DNA of 64,000 nt, from the NCBI RefSeq assembly GCF_014638845.1, contig NZ_BMFP01000006.1, forward strand, positions 145,153 through 209,152. Reading direction: 5' to 3'. Of this stretch, positions 18,799-27,792 are shown in pieces (position 1 is the first letter of the stretch; every line of letters starts with the position of its first letter). The stretch comes from Pontibacter amylolyticus. GTDB taxonomy: Bacteria > Bacteroidota > Bacteroidia > Cytophagales > Hymenobacteraceae. The position numbers were made by a program, and so were the translations under genes. The notes under the pieces were generated by a model. The model had not been told where the DNA came from and made no database searches. It saw nothing but the letters and a program-made list of their open reading frames with translations.

Positions 18799-19815
18799 AT
18801 GAATTTCAAAGATAAAGCGATTCTTATTACCGGAGGTACGGGATCATTAGGTAAAGCTTTAACCAAGCATATCTTAGAAACCCACTCAAATGTTAAGCGT
18901 TTGATTATCTTTTCAAGAGATGAGCAGAAGCAATTCATGATGGCCCAGGAGTTTCCACAAGATAAGTATCCTCAGATACGCTTCTTTATTGGTGATGTAA
19001 GGGATTATGATCGGGTGAAGAGGGCATTGAAAGGCGTTAACTACGTAATTCATGCCGCTGCTATGAAGCATGTGCCAATAGCAGAGTATAACCCGATGGA
19101 GTGCGTGAAGACAAACATCCTTGGTGCAGAAAATATCATTAATGCGTGCCTAGAAACTGAAGTTGAGCGTGTAGTGGCATTATCTACTGACAAGGCAGCT
19201 GCCCCAATCAACCTATATGGTGCTACCAAATTAGCTTCAGATAAATTATTTGTAGCTGCCAATAACATAAAAGGCTGGAATCCAATTCGATTCTCGGTGG
19301 TCCGTTACGGTAATGTGATGGGTTCGAATGGTTCTGTTATACCATTCTTTTTAAATAAGAAGAAAGATGGTGTACTCCCTATCACTGACACAACGATGAC
19401 AAGGTTTAACATCAGTTTACAAGGTGGTGTAGACATGGTAATGCATGCTCTAGAAACTGCCTGGGGCGGTGAAATTTTTGTACCAAAGATTCCATCTTAT
19501 AAAATCACTGATGTAGCAGAGGCTATTGGTCCTGAGTGCGAGAAAAAAGTGGTAGGTATCAGGCCAGGGGAGAAGATACACGAAGAAATGATTACTTCTT
19601 CCGACTCTTACTATACCTATGACCTTGGAAGATATTATGCCATAGTTCCGGCTATACCAAGATGGAATGTTGAGGACTTTATAAAGCAATTTGACGCTAA
19701 AAAAGTGCCCGCGGGCTTTCAGTACAACTCCGGTGAGAACACGGAGTGGGTGTCTATTGGGGAGCTGAGAGAGTTGATTAAGGAACACGTAGACGAGACT
19801 TTTTCCGTATGCTAA
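18799..19815 (+). CDS. pseB: UDP-N-acetylglucosamine 4,6-dehydratase (inverting) PseB
   Basis: A 338-residue SDR that performs the first step to pseudaminic acid (C6 dehydration with C5 inversion of UDP-GlcNAc). It has TGGTGSLGKALTKHI, IFSRDEQKQF, GDVRDYDRV, AAAMKHVPIAEYNP, the catalytic Asp-Lys in LSTDKAAAPINLYGATK, and VRYGNVMGSNGSVIPFF. It overlaps pseC by 7 bases. Its body is AT-rich, but the last 100 bases become GC-rich like pseC, suggesting an old recombination junction in its 3' end. Confidence 0.96.
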   Translation: MNFKDKAILITGGTGSLGKALTKHILETHSNVKRLIIFSRDEQKQFMMAQEFPQDKYPQIRFFIGDVRDYDRVKRALKGVNYVIHAAAMKHVPIAEYNPMECVKTNILGAENIINACLETEVERVVALSTDKAAAPINLYGATKLASDKLFVAANNIKGWNPIRFSVVRYGNVMGSNGSVIPFFLNKKKDGVLPITDTTMTRFNISLQGGVDMVMHALETAWGGEIFVPKIPSYKITDVAEAIGPECEKKVVGIRPGEKIHEEMITSSDSYYTYDLGRYYAIVPAIPRWNVEDFIKQFDAKKVPAGFQYNSGENTEWVSIGELRELIKEHVDETFSVC

Positions 19816-20990
19816 CTAATCCCATTCCCTACGGCCGCCAGCACATCACCGAGGACGACATCCAGGCGGTGGTGGAGACGCTGCAGTCTGATTTCCTGAC
19901 GCAGGGCCCGAAGGTGGCGCAGTTCGAGGGGGCCTTCGCCAAGTATGTGGGGGCAAAGTATGCCGTGGCGGTGAGCAACGGCACGGCCGCGCTGCACCTG
20001 TGCACCTTGGCGCTGGGTGTGAACGAGCAATCAAGGGTGATCACCTCGCCCATCACCTTCGTGGCCTCGGCCAACTGCGTGCGCTACTGCGGCGGCACCG
20101 TCGAGTTCGCCGACATCGACCCTGCCACAGCCCTGCTGGACGTGGAGAAGGTGCGGCAGCTAGTGGAGAGCAAGCCCCGCGGTTACTACGCCGGCATCAT
20201 CCCGGTGGACTTTGCCGGCAACCCGGTGAACCTAGAGACGTTCCGCCAGCTGGCCGACGAGCACGGCCTGTGGCTCATCGAGGACGCGGCCCACTCCCCG
20301 GGCGGCTACTTCCTCGACAGCCAGGGCGAGAAGCAGCATTGCGGCAACGGCCGCTATGCGGATTTGGCCATCTTCTCCTTCCACCCCGTCAAGCACATCG
20401 CCACAGGCGAGGGCGGCATGGTGACCACCAACGACGAGGAGCTGTACCAGAAGCTGCTCCTGTACCGCACCCACGGCATTACCCGCGATGCGGAGCTGCT
20501 GGAGGAGCACCACGGCGGTTGGTACATGGAGATGCAGGAGCTGGGCTACAACTACCGCATCCCCGACATGCTCAGCGCCCTGGGCCTCTCGCAGCTGCAG
20601 CGCGCTGACGCAGGCCTGGCCCGCCGCAGGGGCATCGCCAAGGTATACTACCACGCCTTCGCCGGCGTGGCCGGCATAGAGGCGCTGTCCACGAACCCGG
20701 CCGCGCTGCACGGCGAGGAGACCGGCCACGCCTACCACCTCTACGTGATCAGGGTGGCGGACCGCAAGGGCCTGTACGACTTCCTCAGGAAGCACAACAT
20801 CTTCGCGCAGGTGCACTACATCCCGGCCCACACCATGCCCTACTACCGGGGCCTGGGCTACAGCGAGGGCGATTTCCCGGCGGCCGAGCACTACTACAGC
20901 GAGTGCCTGAGCCTGCCGATGTACTCCTCGCTCTCGCAGCAGGAGCAGGAGTTTGTGATTGAGAGGGTGAAGGAGTTCGTGCAGCGGTGA
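19809..20990 (+). CDS. pseC: UDP-4-amino-4,6-dideoxy-N-acetyl-beta-L-altrosamine transaminase PseC
   Basis: A 393-residue PLP aminotransferase for the second Pse step. It carries IPYGRQHITEDDIQAVV, VSNGTAALHLCTLAL, SPITFVASANCVRYCGGTVEF, LIEDAAHSPGG, and the PLP Lys in FSFHPVKHIATGEGGMV. The gene is very GC-rich with strong third-position G/C, in contrast to pseB just upstream. The start ATG lies inside the pseB 3' end. The stop overlaps the GTG of the next gene. Confidence 0.95.
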   Translation: MLTNPIPYGRQHITEDDIQAVVETLQSDFLTQGPKVAQFEGAFAKYVGAKYAVAVSNGTAALHLCTLALGVNEQSRVITSPITFVASANCVRYCGGTVEFADIDPATALLDVEKVRQLVESKPRGYYAGIIPVDFAGNPVNLETFRQLADEHGLWLIEDAAHSPGGYFLDSQGEKQHCGNGRYADLAIFSFHPVKHIATGEGGMVTTNDEELYQKLLLYRTHGITRDAELLEEHHGGWYMEMQELGYNYRIPDMLSALGLSQLQRADAGLARRRGIAKVYYHAFAGVAGIEALSTNPAALHGEETGHAYHLYVIRVADRKGLYDFLRKHNIFAQVHYIPAHTMPYYRGLGYSEGDFPAAEHYYSECLSLPMYSSLSQQEQEFVIERVKEFVQR

Positions 20991-21868
20991 GTGTGGTAGG
21001 TAACCTACGGAAACTGATTTTAGGCACCGCCCAGTTCGGACTGGACTACGGCATCAGTAATGTGCATGGGCGGCTGGCACAGGGCGAGGTAGTGGCTTTA
21101 CTTGGTAAAGCTGCGGAGGCAGGCATCACTACTCTGGATACAGCAGCAGCCTATGGCGAAAGCGAGGCAAGCATCGGCATGGCCTTGCATGGCTCCGGCT
21201 CTTTCAGGATCATCACGAAGTATCCTCCCAACGCACCGGGTAAACCCACAGAACATGCTTTGGGGGAGTCGCTGCAGCGGCTGGGGCCGGGAAAAATTTA
21301 CGGTTACCTCCTGCACAGCTACAGCACCTATCAGAACAAGCCGGCCGTGTTGGCTGAGCTTCAGGACCTAAAGGCGCAGGGCAAGGTGGAGAAGATCGGG
21401 GTCTCGCTCTATCATCCTGAAGAGGCTGTAGCGCTCTTACACGCCGATGCCCCCATAGACATCGTGCAGTTTCCCTACAGCGTCTTTGACCGCCGGTTCG
21501 AGCGTGTCCTTCCGGACTTACGCAGCAGGGGCATAGAAACGCACGCGCGCTCTATTTACCTGCAGGGCCTGTACTTTATGGGGCCGGATGCTATTCCTGT
21601 GCACCTGCAAAAGGCAGCTCCGAATGTAAAAGTGCTACAGCAAGTGGCGGCCAAGTATGACCTGCCGCTGGGCGCTATGCTGATGGGCTTTGTGCTGCAG
21701 AACGCAACCATCACAAACGTGGTTGTCGGTGTGGAGAGCCTGCAGACACTGGAGGAGAACATCGCCTTCACCACCACGCAACTATCAGAAGAGCTTATAC
21801 TCTCGCTTCAGGATTTTGAGGAGCGGGACGAGAATATTATTTTACCTTACAACTGGGCAAAAGCATGA
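20987..21868 (+). CDS. Aldo/keto reductase in the pseudaminate module
   Basis: A 293-residue AKR-fold protein: ILGTAQFGLDYGISN, catalytic Asp and Tyr in TTLDTAAAYGESEASIG, the Lys in IITKYPP, and YLLHSYSTY. The start is taken as GTG at 20987, overlapping the pseC stop (GTGA); a second GTG at 20991 is possible. AKRs are not part of the core Pse pathway. Its close coupling with pseC upstream and an SDR downstream (ATGA overlap) suggests a modifying step on the nonulosonate or an attached group, which remains unidentified. Confidence 0.82.
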   Translation: MSVVGNLRKLILGTAQFGLDYGISNVHGRLAQGEVVALLGKAAEAGITTLDTAAAYGESEASIGMALHGSGSFRIITKYPPNAPGKPTEHALGESLQRLGPGKIYGYLLHSYSTYQNKPAVLAELQDLKAQGKVEKIGVSLYHPEEAVALLHADAPIDIVQFPYSVFDRRFERVLPDLRSRGIETHARSIYLQGLYFMGPDAIPVHLQKAAPNVKVLQQVAAKYDLPLGAMLMGFVLQNATITNVVVGVESLQTLEENIAFTTTQLSEELILSLQDFEERDENIILPYNWAKA

Positions 21869-22653
21869 GCGCAAACGTGAAAACCTTATTTAACCTTGCT
21901 GGAAAAGTTGCTCTGGTAACCGGCGGCTACGGCCATCTGGGCACAGCCGTTTCGGAGGGGCTGGCAGAGGCCGGGGCAAGCGTCTATGTGCTGGGCCGGA
22001 GCAAGGAGAAATTCGCAGAGGCTTTTCAGCAAGAGGGGCATACTTCCATCCGGTTCCAAGAGTGCAATATTTCACTTACCCAAAGCATAAAGGATGCCTT
22101 CGCAGCCGTTGCGTTAAAAGAAGGCCGACTGGATGTGCTGGTAAACAATGCCTTCTACTCCAAGGGGCAAAACCCGGAAGCCTTAACCGATGAGGAATGG
22201 GCTTTTGGCATCGACGGCAACCTGAACAGCGTGTACCGCTGCATCCGGGAAATTGTGCCACACTTCAAGGCCAAAGGTGGCAGCATCATCAACGTGTCCT
22301 CTATGTACGGCATGGTCTCTCCAGACTTCAGCATCTACGACGAAAGCCCCGCTTTCCTGAACCCGCCGCACTACGGTGCTGCCAAGGCTGGCGTGCTGCA
22401 GCTCACGCGCTACTTCGCCTGTTATTTGGGCAAGTACAATATCACCGTCAACGCCGTCACCCCGGGTCCGTTCCCGAGTGAACAGGTGCAGCAGAACGAG
22501 GCCTTTGTGGAGCAACTGAAGAAGAAAAATCCATTGAACCGCATCGGCAGACCCGATGACCTGAAAGGGGCTTTCGTGTACCTGGCCTCAGATGCCTCGG
22601 CTTTTATGACAGGCCAGAACATGGTGCTGGATGGAGGGTGGATGGCATGGTAA
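21865..22653 (+). CDS. SDR family oxidoreductase (PtmA-like context)
   Basis: A 262-residue classical SDR: VALVTGGYGHLGTAVSEGL (NAD(P) loop, about 14-32), VNNAFYSKG, INVSSMYGM, catalytic Tyr-Lys in YGAAKAG and a C-terminal FMTGQNMVLDGGWMAW. It sits immediately before a cytidylyltransferase gene, as ptmA precedes ptmB in Campylobacter flagellin glycosylation loci. Its reaction is unknown. It is coupled to both neighbours by overlapping start and stop codons. Confidence 0.85.
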   Translation: MSANVKTLFNLAGKVALVTGGYGHLGTAVSEGLAEAGASVYVLGRSKEKFAEAFQQEGHTSIRFQECNISLTQSIKDAFAAVALKEGRLDVLVNNAFYSKGQNPEALTDEEWAFGIDGNLNSVYRCIREIVPHFKAKGGSIINVSSMYGMVSPDFSIYDESPAFLNPPHYGAAKAGVLQLTRYFACYLGKYNITVNAVTPGPFPSEQVQQNEAFVEQLKKKNPLNRIGRPDDLKGAFVYLASDASAFMTGQNMVLDGGWMAW

Positions 22654-23468
22654 CAGTTGGCGCCATCGTACAGGCTCGGTTAGGTTCGGAGCGTTTGCCT
22701 AAGAAGGCCTTGCTGCCGCTGCCCTTTAGCGGTGGTCCTACCCTGCTGCAACATGTGGTAACGCGCGCAAAGGCAGCGCAATGCATAACCACGGTTGCCG
22801 TAGCTACTACAAAAAGACCTGCCGATGATGCCATCCATACCTTCTGCCAGGATAAACAGATAGACTTCTTCAGAGGCTCGGAGGATGATGTGCTGGAAAG
22901 GTTCTACACTAGTGCTCAAAAGTATGAGCTGGACGTAGTGGTAAGGCTTACGGGCGACAACCCCTTCATCACGCCGGCGACCATAGACGAGGCTGTTACA
23001 CAACACGTAGCTGCAGGTGCGGACTACACTATAACGGAAGGCCTTCCGCTCGGCACCAACATAGAGGTCGTTTCCTTTTCGGCGTTAGAACGCGCTGCCA
23101 ATGAGGCGACTGAGGCTGCAGACCGGGAACACGTCACGCCGTACATCCGCAGGGAGCAGGGGTTTGAGAGACAAACTATCACGTGTATTTCTGCACTAAG
23201 CTCGCTGCGCCTCACCGTTGACTACCCTTCGGATTACGCGCTGGCCAACTTACTCTACGCCAAGCTATATCATCAAGACAAGCTCTTTAGCTTTGCCGAT
23301 ATTGAAAAGCTGTTGCAGGAGCATGGCTGGCTTGCCAACGTTAATACACAGAACCAGCAGCGGCAGGCATTTGCCTCCGAGGCCGATGAGTTTGAGAGCG
23401 CGGCCAAGGCATTGAAGGAAGGCGGCTATACCCGCGTGCTGCAAAAATTAGAGGGGGTACGAAGATGA
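22647..23468 (+). CDS. pseF: CMP-pseudaminate-type cytidylyltransferase (SpsF/PseF-like)
   Basis: A 273-residue protein from the ATG at 22647 (a GTG at 22638 is in frame). Signatures: AIVQARLGSERLPKKALL, VAVATTKRPADDAI, FFRGSEDDVLERFY and RLTGDNPFITPAT. It belongs to the same SpsF-type family as the gene at 14701. In the Pse pathway the last step is CMP activation, and this is the only candidate in the module, so the PseF role is inferred from context. The start overlaps the SDR stop, and the stop overlaps the next start (ATGA). Confidence 0.82.
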   Translation: MVTVGAIVQARLGSERLPKKALLPLPFSGGPTLLQHVVTRAKAAQCITTVAVATTKRPADDAIHTFCQDKQIDFFRGSEDDVLERFYTSAQKYELDVVVRLTGDNPFITPATIDEAVTQHVAAGADYTITEGLPLGTNIEVVSFSALERAANEATEAADREHVTPYIRREQGFERQTITCISALSSLRLTVDYPSDYALANLLYAKLYHQDKLFSFADIEKLLQEHGWLANVNTQNQQRQAFASEADEFESAAKALKEGGYTRVLQKLEGVRR

Positions 23469-24943
23469 ACTCAAAGCCCCGGATCATTCTCCGTGCCGAC
23501 GGCAATAGCCGCATCGGCTTGGGGCATGTGGTGCACTCGCTGGCCTTGGCCGAAATGCTGCGCCATGATTTTGAGTGCCTGTTTGCCATACAGGTCCCAA
23601 GCCACGAGCTGCAGGAGCAGATAAAGAAAACCTGCGACGCCGTCATTGTACTTCCAGCATGCAACCACGACGAGGACAGGTTTGCACATGAGCTTGACGC
23701 CTACATTACCAAAGACGTGCTGGTGGTGCTGGATGGCTACAAATTCAGTACAGCGTATCAGCAAAGTGTAAAGAACAAGGGCTGTCAGCTTTTCTGCATC
23801 GATGATATCCACAGCTATGTGTTTGTGGCGGATACCATACTGAACCAGGCTGGTGGCGTGGATGCGGCAAAGTATAAGACGGCCCCATACACTAGGGTTT
23901 TGATCGGCCCGAAGTACGCCTTGCTCCGCCCCCCCTTTCTACGGGCGGCACAGGAAGAGAGGACTTTCCCTGCGGGTGATGTGCGGGTTTTCCTCAACCT
24001 AGGCGGCGCCGACCCTTATGACCATACCATGCGGATCGCCATGGAACTGCAGCGCATGCAGGACATAGGCAAGGTGGAGATAATTATCGGCAGCGCTTAC
24101 CAGCACCTATTCGAACTACAGGCATGGCTGCACCAGAATCCGAAGTTTAGCCTGCACCAGAACCTCAGCGCCGAGGAGATGTGTCAGCTGATGCAGACTT
24201 GCGCCGTCGCCATCACCTCTGCCAGCGGCGTGGCCTACGAGTATGCCTCTGTGGGCGGCTTGCTATTCGTACTACAGACAGCGGAGAACCAGGAGAACCT
24301 TTATACTTTTCTGACACAGAACGGCATTGCGCAAAAGTATGAACAACTGCAGCAAAGTATAAAAATTGACCTGATTACTGCATTTGAGCAGGCGGTAACA
24401 AGACAGTGGCTGTATTTCGATGGGAACGCCGGTGAACGACTGCGGCAAGTCTTCCAGAACATGGCTTTGGCGGCAAGTATAACCATGCGCAAGGCTACCG
24501 AAGACGACTTGATGCTTCTCTTCGGCTGGAACAATGACTCGGAGGTGCGAAAAAACTCCTTCAACCCAAAACCCATTCCCTTGGCTAACCACCAAGCATG
24601 GTTCATGGCCAGACTGAAAGACGAAGACACGTCCATCTATATAGCGGAAAGCGCCGGGGAGCCTGCGGCACAGATCCGCTTCAGCCTATCAGGGGGCACT
24701 GCCACCATCAGCTACCTCATTGCCGGCGGGTTCAGGGGCAAGGGGCTCGGGCACGTTGTGCTGCTGAAGGGTGTTGAGAAGCTAAAGCAGGACCATCCTC
24801 GTGTAACCCTGGTGGAGGGGCTGGTGCAGCGGGAGAACAACCCCTCGATCAAGGCCTTCGAGAGGGCTGGCTTTTCCTACGGGGAGCCAGACCCGGAGCA
24901 CCCGGGGGCATATCGCTTCGTGCTGGGGCGAGACAAAAAGTAA
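23465..24943 (+). CDS. PseG-PseH fusion: UDP-sugar hydrolase plus GNAT N-acetyltransferase
   Basis: A 492-residue bifunctional protein. Residues 1 to about 335 form the GT-B-like PseG hydrolase (ILRADGNSRIGLGHVVHSLALA, LVVLDGYKF, VLIGPKYALLRPPF, VFLNLGGADPYDHT, ITSASGVAYEYASVG), which releases UDP from the diacetamido-trideoxy-altrose. Residues from about 340 form a GNAT domain (ITMRKATEDDLMLLFGWNND, FRGKGLGHVVLLKGV, ENNPSIKAFERAGFSY), matching PseH, which acetylates the 4-amino group. The two steps (acetylation, then UDP removal) are consecutive in the pathway, so fusion makes sense. PseG and PseH are separate proteins in Campylobacter and Helicobacter. Confidence 0.92.
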   Translation: MNSKPRIILRADGNSRIGLGHVVHSLALAEMLRHDFECLFAIQVPSHELQEQIKKTCDAVIVLPACNHDEDRFAHELDAYITKDVLVVLDGYKFSTAYQQSVKNKGCQLFCIDDIHSYVFVADTILNQAGGVDAAKYKTAPYTRVLIGPKYALLRPPFLRAAQEERTFPAGDVRVFLNLGGADPYDHTMRIAMELQRMQDIGKVEIIIGSAYQHLFELQAWLHQNPKFSLHQNLSAEEMCQLMQTCAVAITSASGVAYEYASVGGLLFVLQTAENQENLYTFLTQNGIAQKYEQLQQSIKIDLITAFEQAVTRQWLYFDGNAGERLRQVFQNMALAASITMRKATEDDLMLLFGWNNDSEVRKNSFNPKPIPLANHQAWFMARLKDEDTSIYIAESAGEPAAQIRFSLSGGTATISYLIAGGFRGKGLGHVVLLKGVEKLKQDHPRVTLVEGLVQRENNPSIKAFERAGFSYGEPDPEHPGAYRFVLGRDKK

Positions 24944-24961
24944 AACGTAAAACAGAAGAAC

Positions 24962-26005
24962 ATGATCAACGATATCAACATCGCCGGCCGCATGGTCGGC
25001 CCAGATTATAAGCCCTTTGTCATAGCCGAGATGTCGGGCAACCACAACCAGTCGCTGGAGCGTGCCTTGGCTCTTGTGGATGCGGCCGCTGACGCCGGCG
25101 CGGATGCCATCAAGCTGCAGACCTATACCGCCGACACCATGACCCTGCCCGGCGCCCTCACCATTGAGGACGAGAACTCCTTATGGAAGGGACGTGAGCT
25201 GTATGACCTTTACAAGGAGGCCTACACCCCCTGGGAGTGGCACCAACCCATCTTCAAGCGGGCTAGGGAGCGTGGCATGATCGCCTTCTCCTCCCCCTTC
25301 GATGAGTCTGCGGTGGATTTCCTGGAAGAGCTCGGGGCGCCGGTCTACAAGATTGCTTCTTTCGAAAATACAGACCACCCGCTGCTGCGCAAGGTGGCCG
25401 CTACGGGCAAACCGATGATCATGAGCACTGGAGCCGCCACATTAACAGAATTGGATGAAGCCGTGCGGGTGCTCCGTGAGGCAAGCTGCGAGCAATTTAT
25501 ACTTTTAAAGTGCACGAGCACCTATCCTTCTACCCCCGAAAATACGAACCTCGCCACCATTCCGCACATGCGGGAGTTGTTCGGCGTGCAGGTGGGCCTC
25601 TCGGACCACACCATGGGGGTGGGTGCCGCCGTGGCGGCCGTGGCATTAGGCGCAACCGTTATAGAGAAACACTTCACCCTCAGAAGGGCGGACGGAGGCG
25701 TGGACTCGGCTTTCTCACTGGAGCCCGAGGAGCTGCATGCGCTGGTGGTCGAATCTGAGAGGGCGTGGCAGGCATTAGGCCATGTGCAGTATGGGGTGCT
25801 GCGGGCAGAGGAGAAAAGCCGCCTGTTCAAGCGCTCCGTGTACGCAGCCAAAGACATTGCCGCCGGCGAGGCCTTTACCAAAGAGAACATCCGCGTCATC
25901 CGGCCGGGTTTGGGCCTGGCACCGAAGCATTACGAGGAACTGCTGGGAAGGCCTGCATCGAAAGCTGTTAAAGCCGGAACGCCGCTCAACTGGGACCTGG
26001 TGTAG
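24962..26005 (+). CDS. pseI: Pseudaminic acid synthase PseI
   Basis: A 347-residue NeuB-family synthase that condenses PEP with 6-deoxy-AltdiNAc. It has VIAEMSGNHNQSLERAL (the AEMSGNH form is typical of PseI rather than NeuB/LegI), AGADAIKLQTYTADTMT, FSSPFDESAVDFLEEL, YKIASFENTDHPLL, LLKCTSTYPSTPENTNL, VGLSDHTMG, IEKHFTLRRADGGVDSAFSLEP, and a C-terminal SAF domain ending NWDLV. It completes the Pse module and is the third NeuB-type synthase in the window. It is GC-rich; an AT-rich gap follows. Confidence 0.95.
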   Translation: MINDINIAGRMVGPDYKPFVIAEMSGNHNQSLERALALVDAAADAGADAIKLQTYTADTMTLPGALTIEDENSLWKGRELYDLYKEAYTPWEWHQPIFKRARERGMIAFSSPFDESAVDFLEELGAPVYKIASFENTDHPLLRKVAATGKPMIMSTGAATLTELDEAVRVLREASCEQFILLKCTSTYPSTPENTNLATIPHMRELFGVQVGLSDHTMGVGAAVAAVALGATVIEKHFTLRRADGGVDSAFSLEPEELHALVVESERAWQALGHVQYGVLRAEEKSRLFKRSVYAAKDIAAGEAFTKENIRVIRPGLGLAPKHYEELLGRPASKAVKAGTPLNWDLV

Positions 26006-26315
26006 TCAATGGAAAAGTGGTACGCCATCTATAGCAGATAAAAAGACTGCCAAGGTAATATATTCTTACATTTGCTGGCCGACATTTGAGGCACTGTGTC
26101 TAGAGTATGTGAGGTGCCTTATGGTATTCTTCATTACTTTTGAACTGTATTACAATATAGGAAAGTGTTAAATAAGCTAAATATGATAATTATTTTCTGT
26201 GGCTGTAGTCTAACTATCGTGTAAACTGCTCATGATGGGTAACTCGACCTTTTAAAGGTATTAGATCAATAAGTATAATAAGCTTATTATAATATAGATT
26301 GAAAGTATATTTAAC
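26006..26315. other. AT-rich gap with a perfect 18-bp palindrome
   Basis: This marks the switch from the GC-rich Pse genes to the AT-rich flippase/glycosyltransferase block. The only structured element is TATAATAAGCTTATTATA at 26274-26291, a perfect palindrome 24 bases before the flippase start codon. It could be an operator or part of a promoter. No gene was seen. Confidence 0.55.
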
Positions 26316-27785
26316 TTGAAAAATACAATAAAAAGGACTTCCTTTTACCTATTATTAGGTTTCTTGCCTTTAGCTTCAAATTTTTTAGTAGCTCCCCTTT
26401 TTACTAGAGTGCTTCCTCCTGTCGAATATGGATTAATAGCATTAGCTACATTGTTCCAAAACTATCTTACAGTTACTATTGATGTTGGTTTAAAAGGTGG
26501 GTTTAGCAGGTATTATTTTCGCTTCTATAAAAGTAGTAAAATAGTATCTACTTTGTTGTCAACCACAGTTATAGCTTTAGTGGCAATAGCTCTGATAACT
26601 TATACAGTCTTGCTATTTTTTGGGGAACAGTTGTTTCAATTAGTATTTGAGAACAAGCTTTTTACATTTAGCAGGTATGGGCACTATGTATTTATACTTA
26701 GTTTTAGTGCTCTTCTTAATGCAGTGGTACTTTCATACTTCCGAAATGGCGAAAATTTAAAATATTTTGCTATTCTTTCAATTAGCACGTTCGCATTAAT
26801 GACTTTAGGTGCTGTAACAGGTGTATTAATTTATAAACAAGGTGCGTTAGGTAGTATTGTAGGTAAAATGGCTGGTTCAGGAATTATTGTTCTTGCTTTT
26901 CTTATTGCTTTCTACAAGAAGCATTCTTTGCGTTTTGAATGGAGGTTATTGAAACCTATGCTCAAATATGGTTTACCTCTAATTCCTTTTGGGCTTTTGG
27001 GTATAACAATTCAAAATCTAGATCGTTTTTTTATTGAAAGGTATTTTAATCTGCAGGTATTAGGCCAGTACAATGTAGCTTTTCTGATAAGTACTATTCC
27101 TTTCATATTGCTCAATGCTTTTCAATCATCAATTAATCCGGGAATACTGAAGTTGCTTGAAAATACCAAATCAAACAATAAAGTTAATGCCTATAAAGAA
27201 ATAAGTGGAAACTTTAGGTTGATGATCTTTTTTATGGGTATAACATTATTAGCTATGATTACTTTATCAGGTGTAGTTGTAATGTTTTACGTAGGTGAAG
27301 AGTACAGAGAGATTATAAAATACCTCCCTATACTTATTTTAGCCTTTATACCTCTGATCTATCAAAGCATGTATAGCTTATTGCTATTTTATCATTACCA
27401 ATCTAAACTTCTACCTTTACTTAGCCTGTTTACCTTAATTGTAGCCGTTGGTTTAAACATGTTGCTAATTCCATTATATGGTGTTTATGGAGTTGCATTT
27501 GCTGTGTTAGGTAAGAATATAGTATATGCGATTTGTACTTTTATTGCTGTAAAAAAGAAGGGTTTTTATGTGCCCGAAATGTTTGATTTAGGTAAAGTAA
27601 AAGCTATTCCGTTCGTAATTAGTGGATGTGGTTTGGTGGCATTTATTTTTATTTATATGTATCCCCAACTGTCGCATTTAATAACGGGAATTATAGGATC
27701 TCTTACTGGGGCTTTTCTGTTATTCTTCTTCAGAAGCGAAGTAATAAGTGTATTTACATCAGTTAAGATGAAATTTAATTTTTAA
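26316..27785 (+). CDS. Wzx-type oligosaccharide flippase (MOP superfamily)
   Basis: A 489-residue polytopic membrane protein with about 12-14 hydrophobic segments, beginning FYLLLGFLPLASNFLVAPLFTRVLPPVEYGLIALA, a typical polysaccharide-synthase/flippase N-terminus. Other motifs are FSRYYFRFY, LKYGLPLIPFGLLG and NLDRFFIERYF. It would flip lipid-linked repeat units to the periplasm. The start is a TTG at 26316: no ATG occurs before the first membrane helix. It heads a tight AT-rich glycosyltransferase run. Confidence 0.88.
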   Translation: MKNTIKRTSFYLLLGFLPLASNFLVAPLFTRVLPPVEYGLIALATLFQNYLTVTIDVGLKGGFSRYYFRFYKSSKIVSTLLSTTVIALVAIALITYTVLLFFGEQLFQLVFENKLFTFSRYGHYVFILSFSALLNAVVLSYFRNGENLKYFAILSISTFALMTLGAVTGVLIYKQGALGSIVGKMAGSGIIVLAFLIAFYKKHSLRFEWRLLKPMLKYGLPLIPFGLLGITIQNLDRFFIERYFNLQVLGQYNVAFLISTIPFILLNAFQSSINPGILKLLENTKSNNKVNAYKEISGNFRLMIFFMGITLLAMITLSGVVVMFYVGEEYREIIKYLPILILAFIPLIYQSMYSLLLFYHYQSKLLPLLSLFTLIVAVGLNMLLIPLYGVYGVAFAVLGKNIVYAICTFIAVKKKGFYVPEMFDLGKVKAIPFVISGCGLVAFIFIYMYPQLSHLITGIIGSLTGAFLLFFFRSEVISVFTSVKMKFNF

Positions 27786-27792
27786 GACAAGA

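Noticed and set aside
20000..20891. Alternative-frame proteins inside pseC
   Set aside because: Arg/Gly/Ala-rich frameshadows of the GC-rich pseC gene.
25782..26171. 129-codon open frame crossing the pseI 3' end
   Set aside because: It is an off-frame reading of pseI that runs into the AT-rich gap; no family features.
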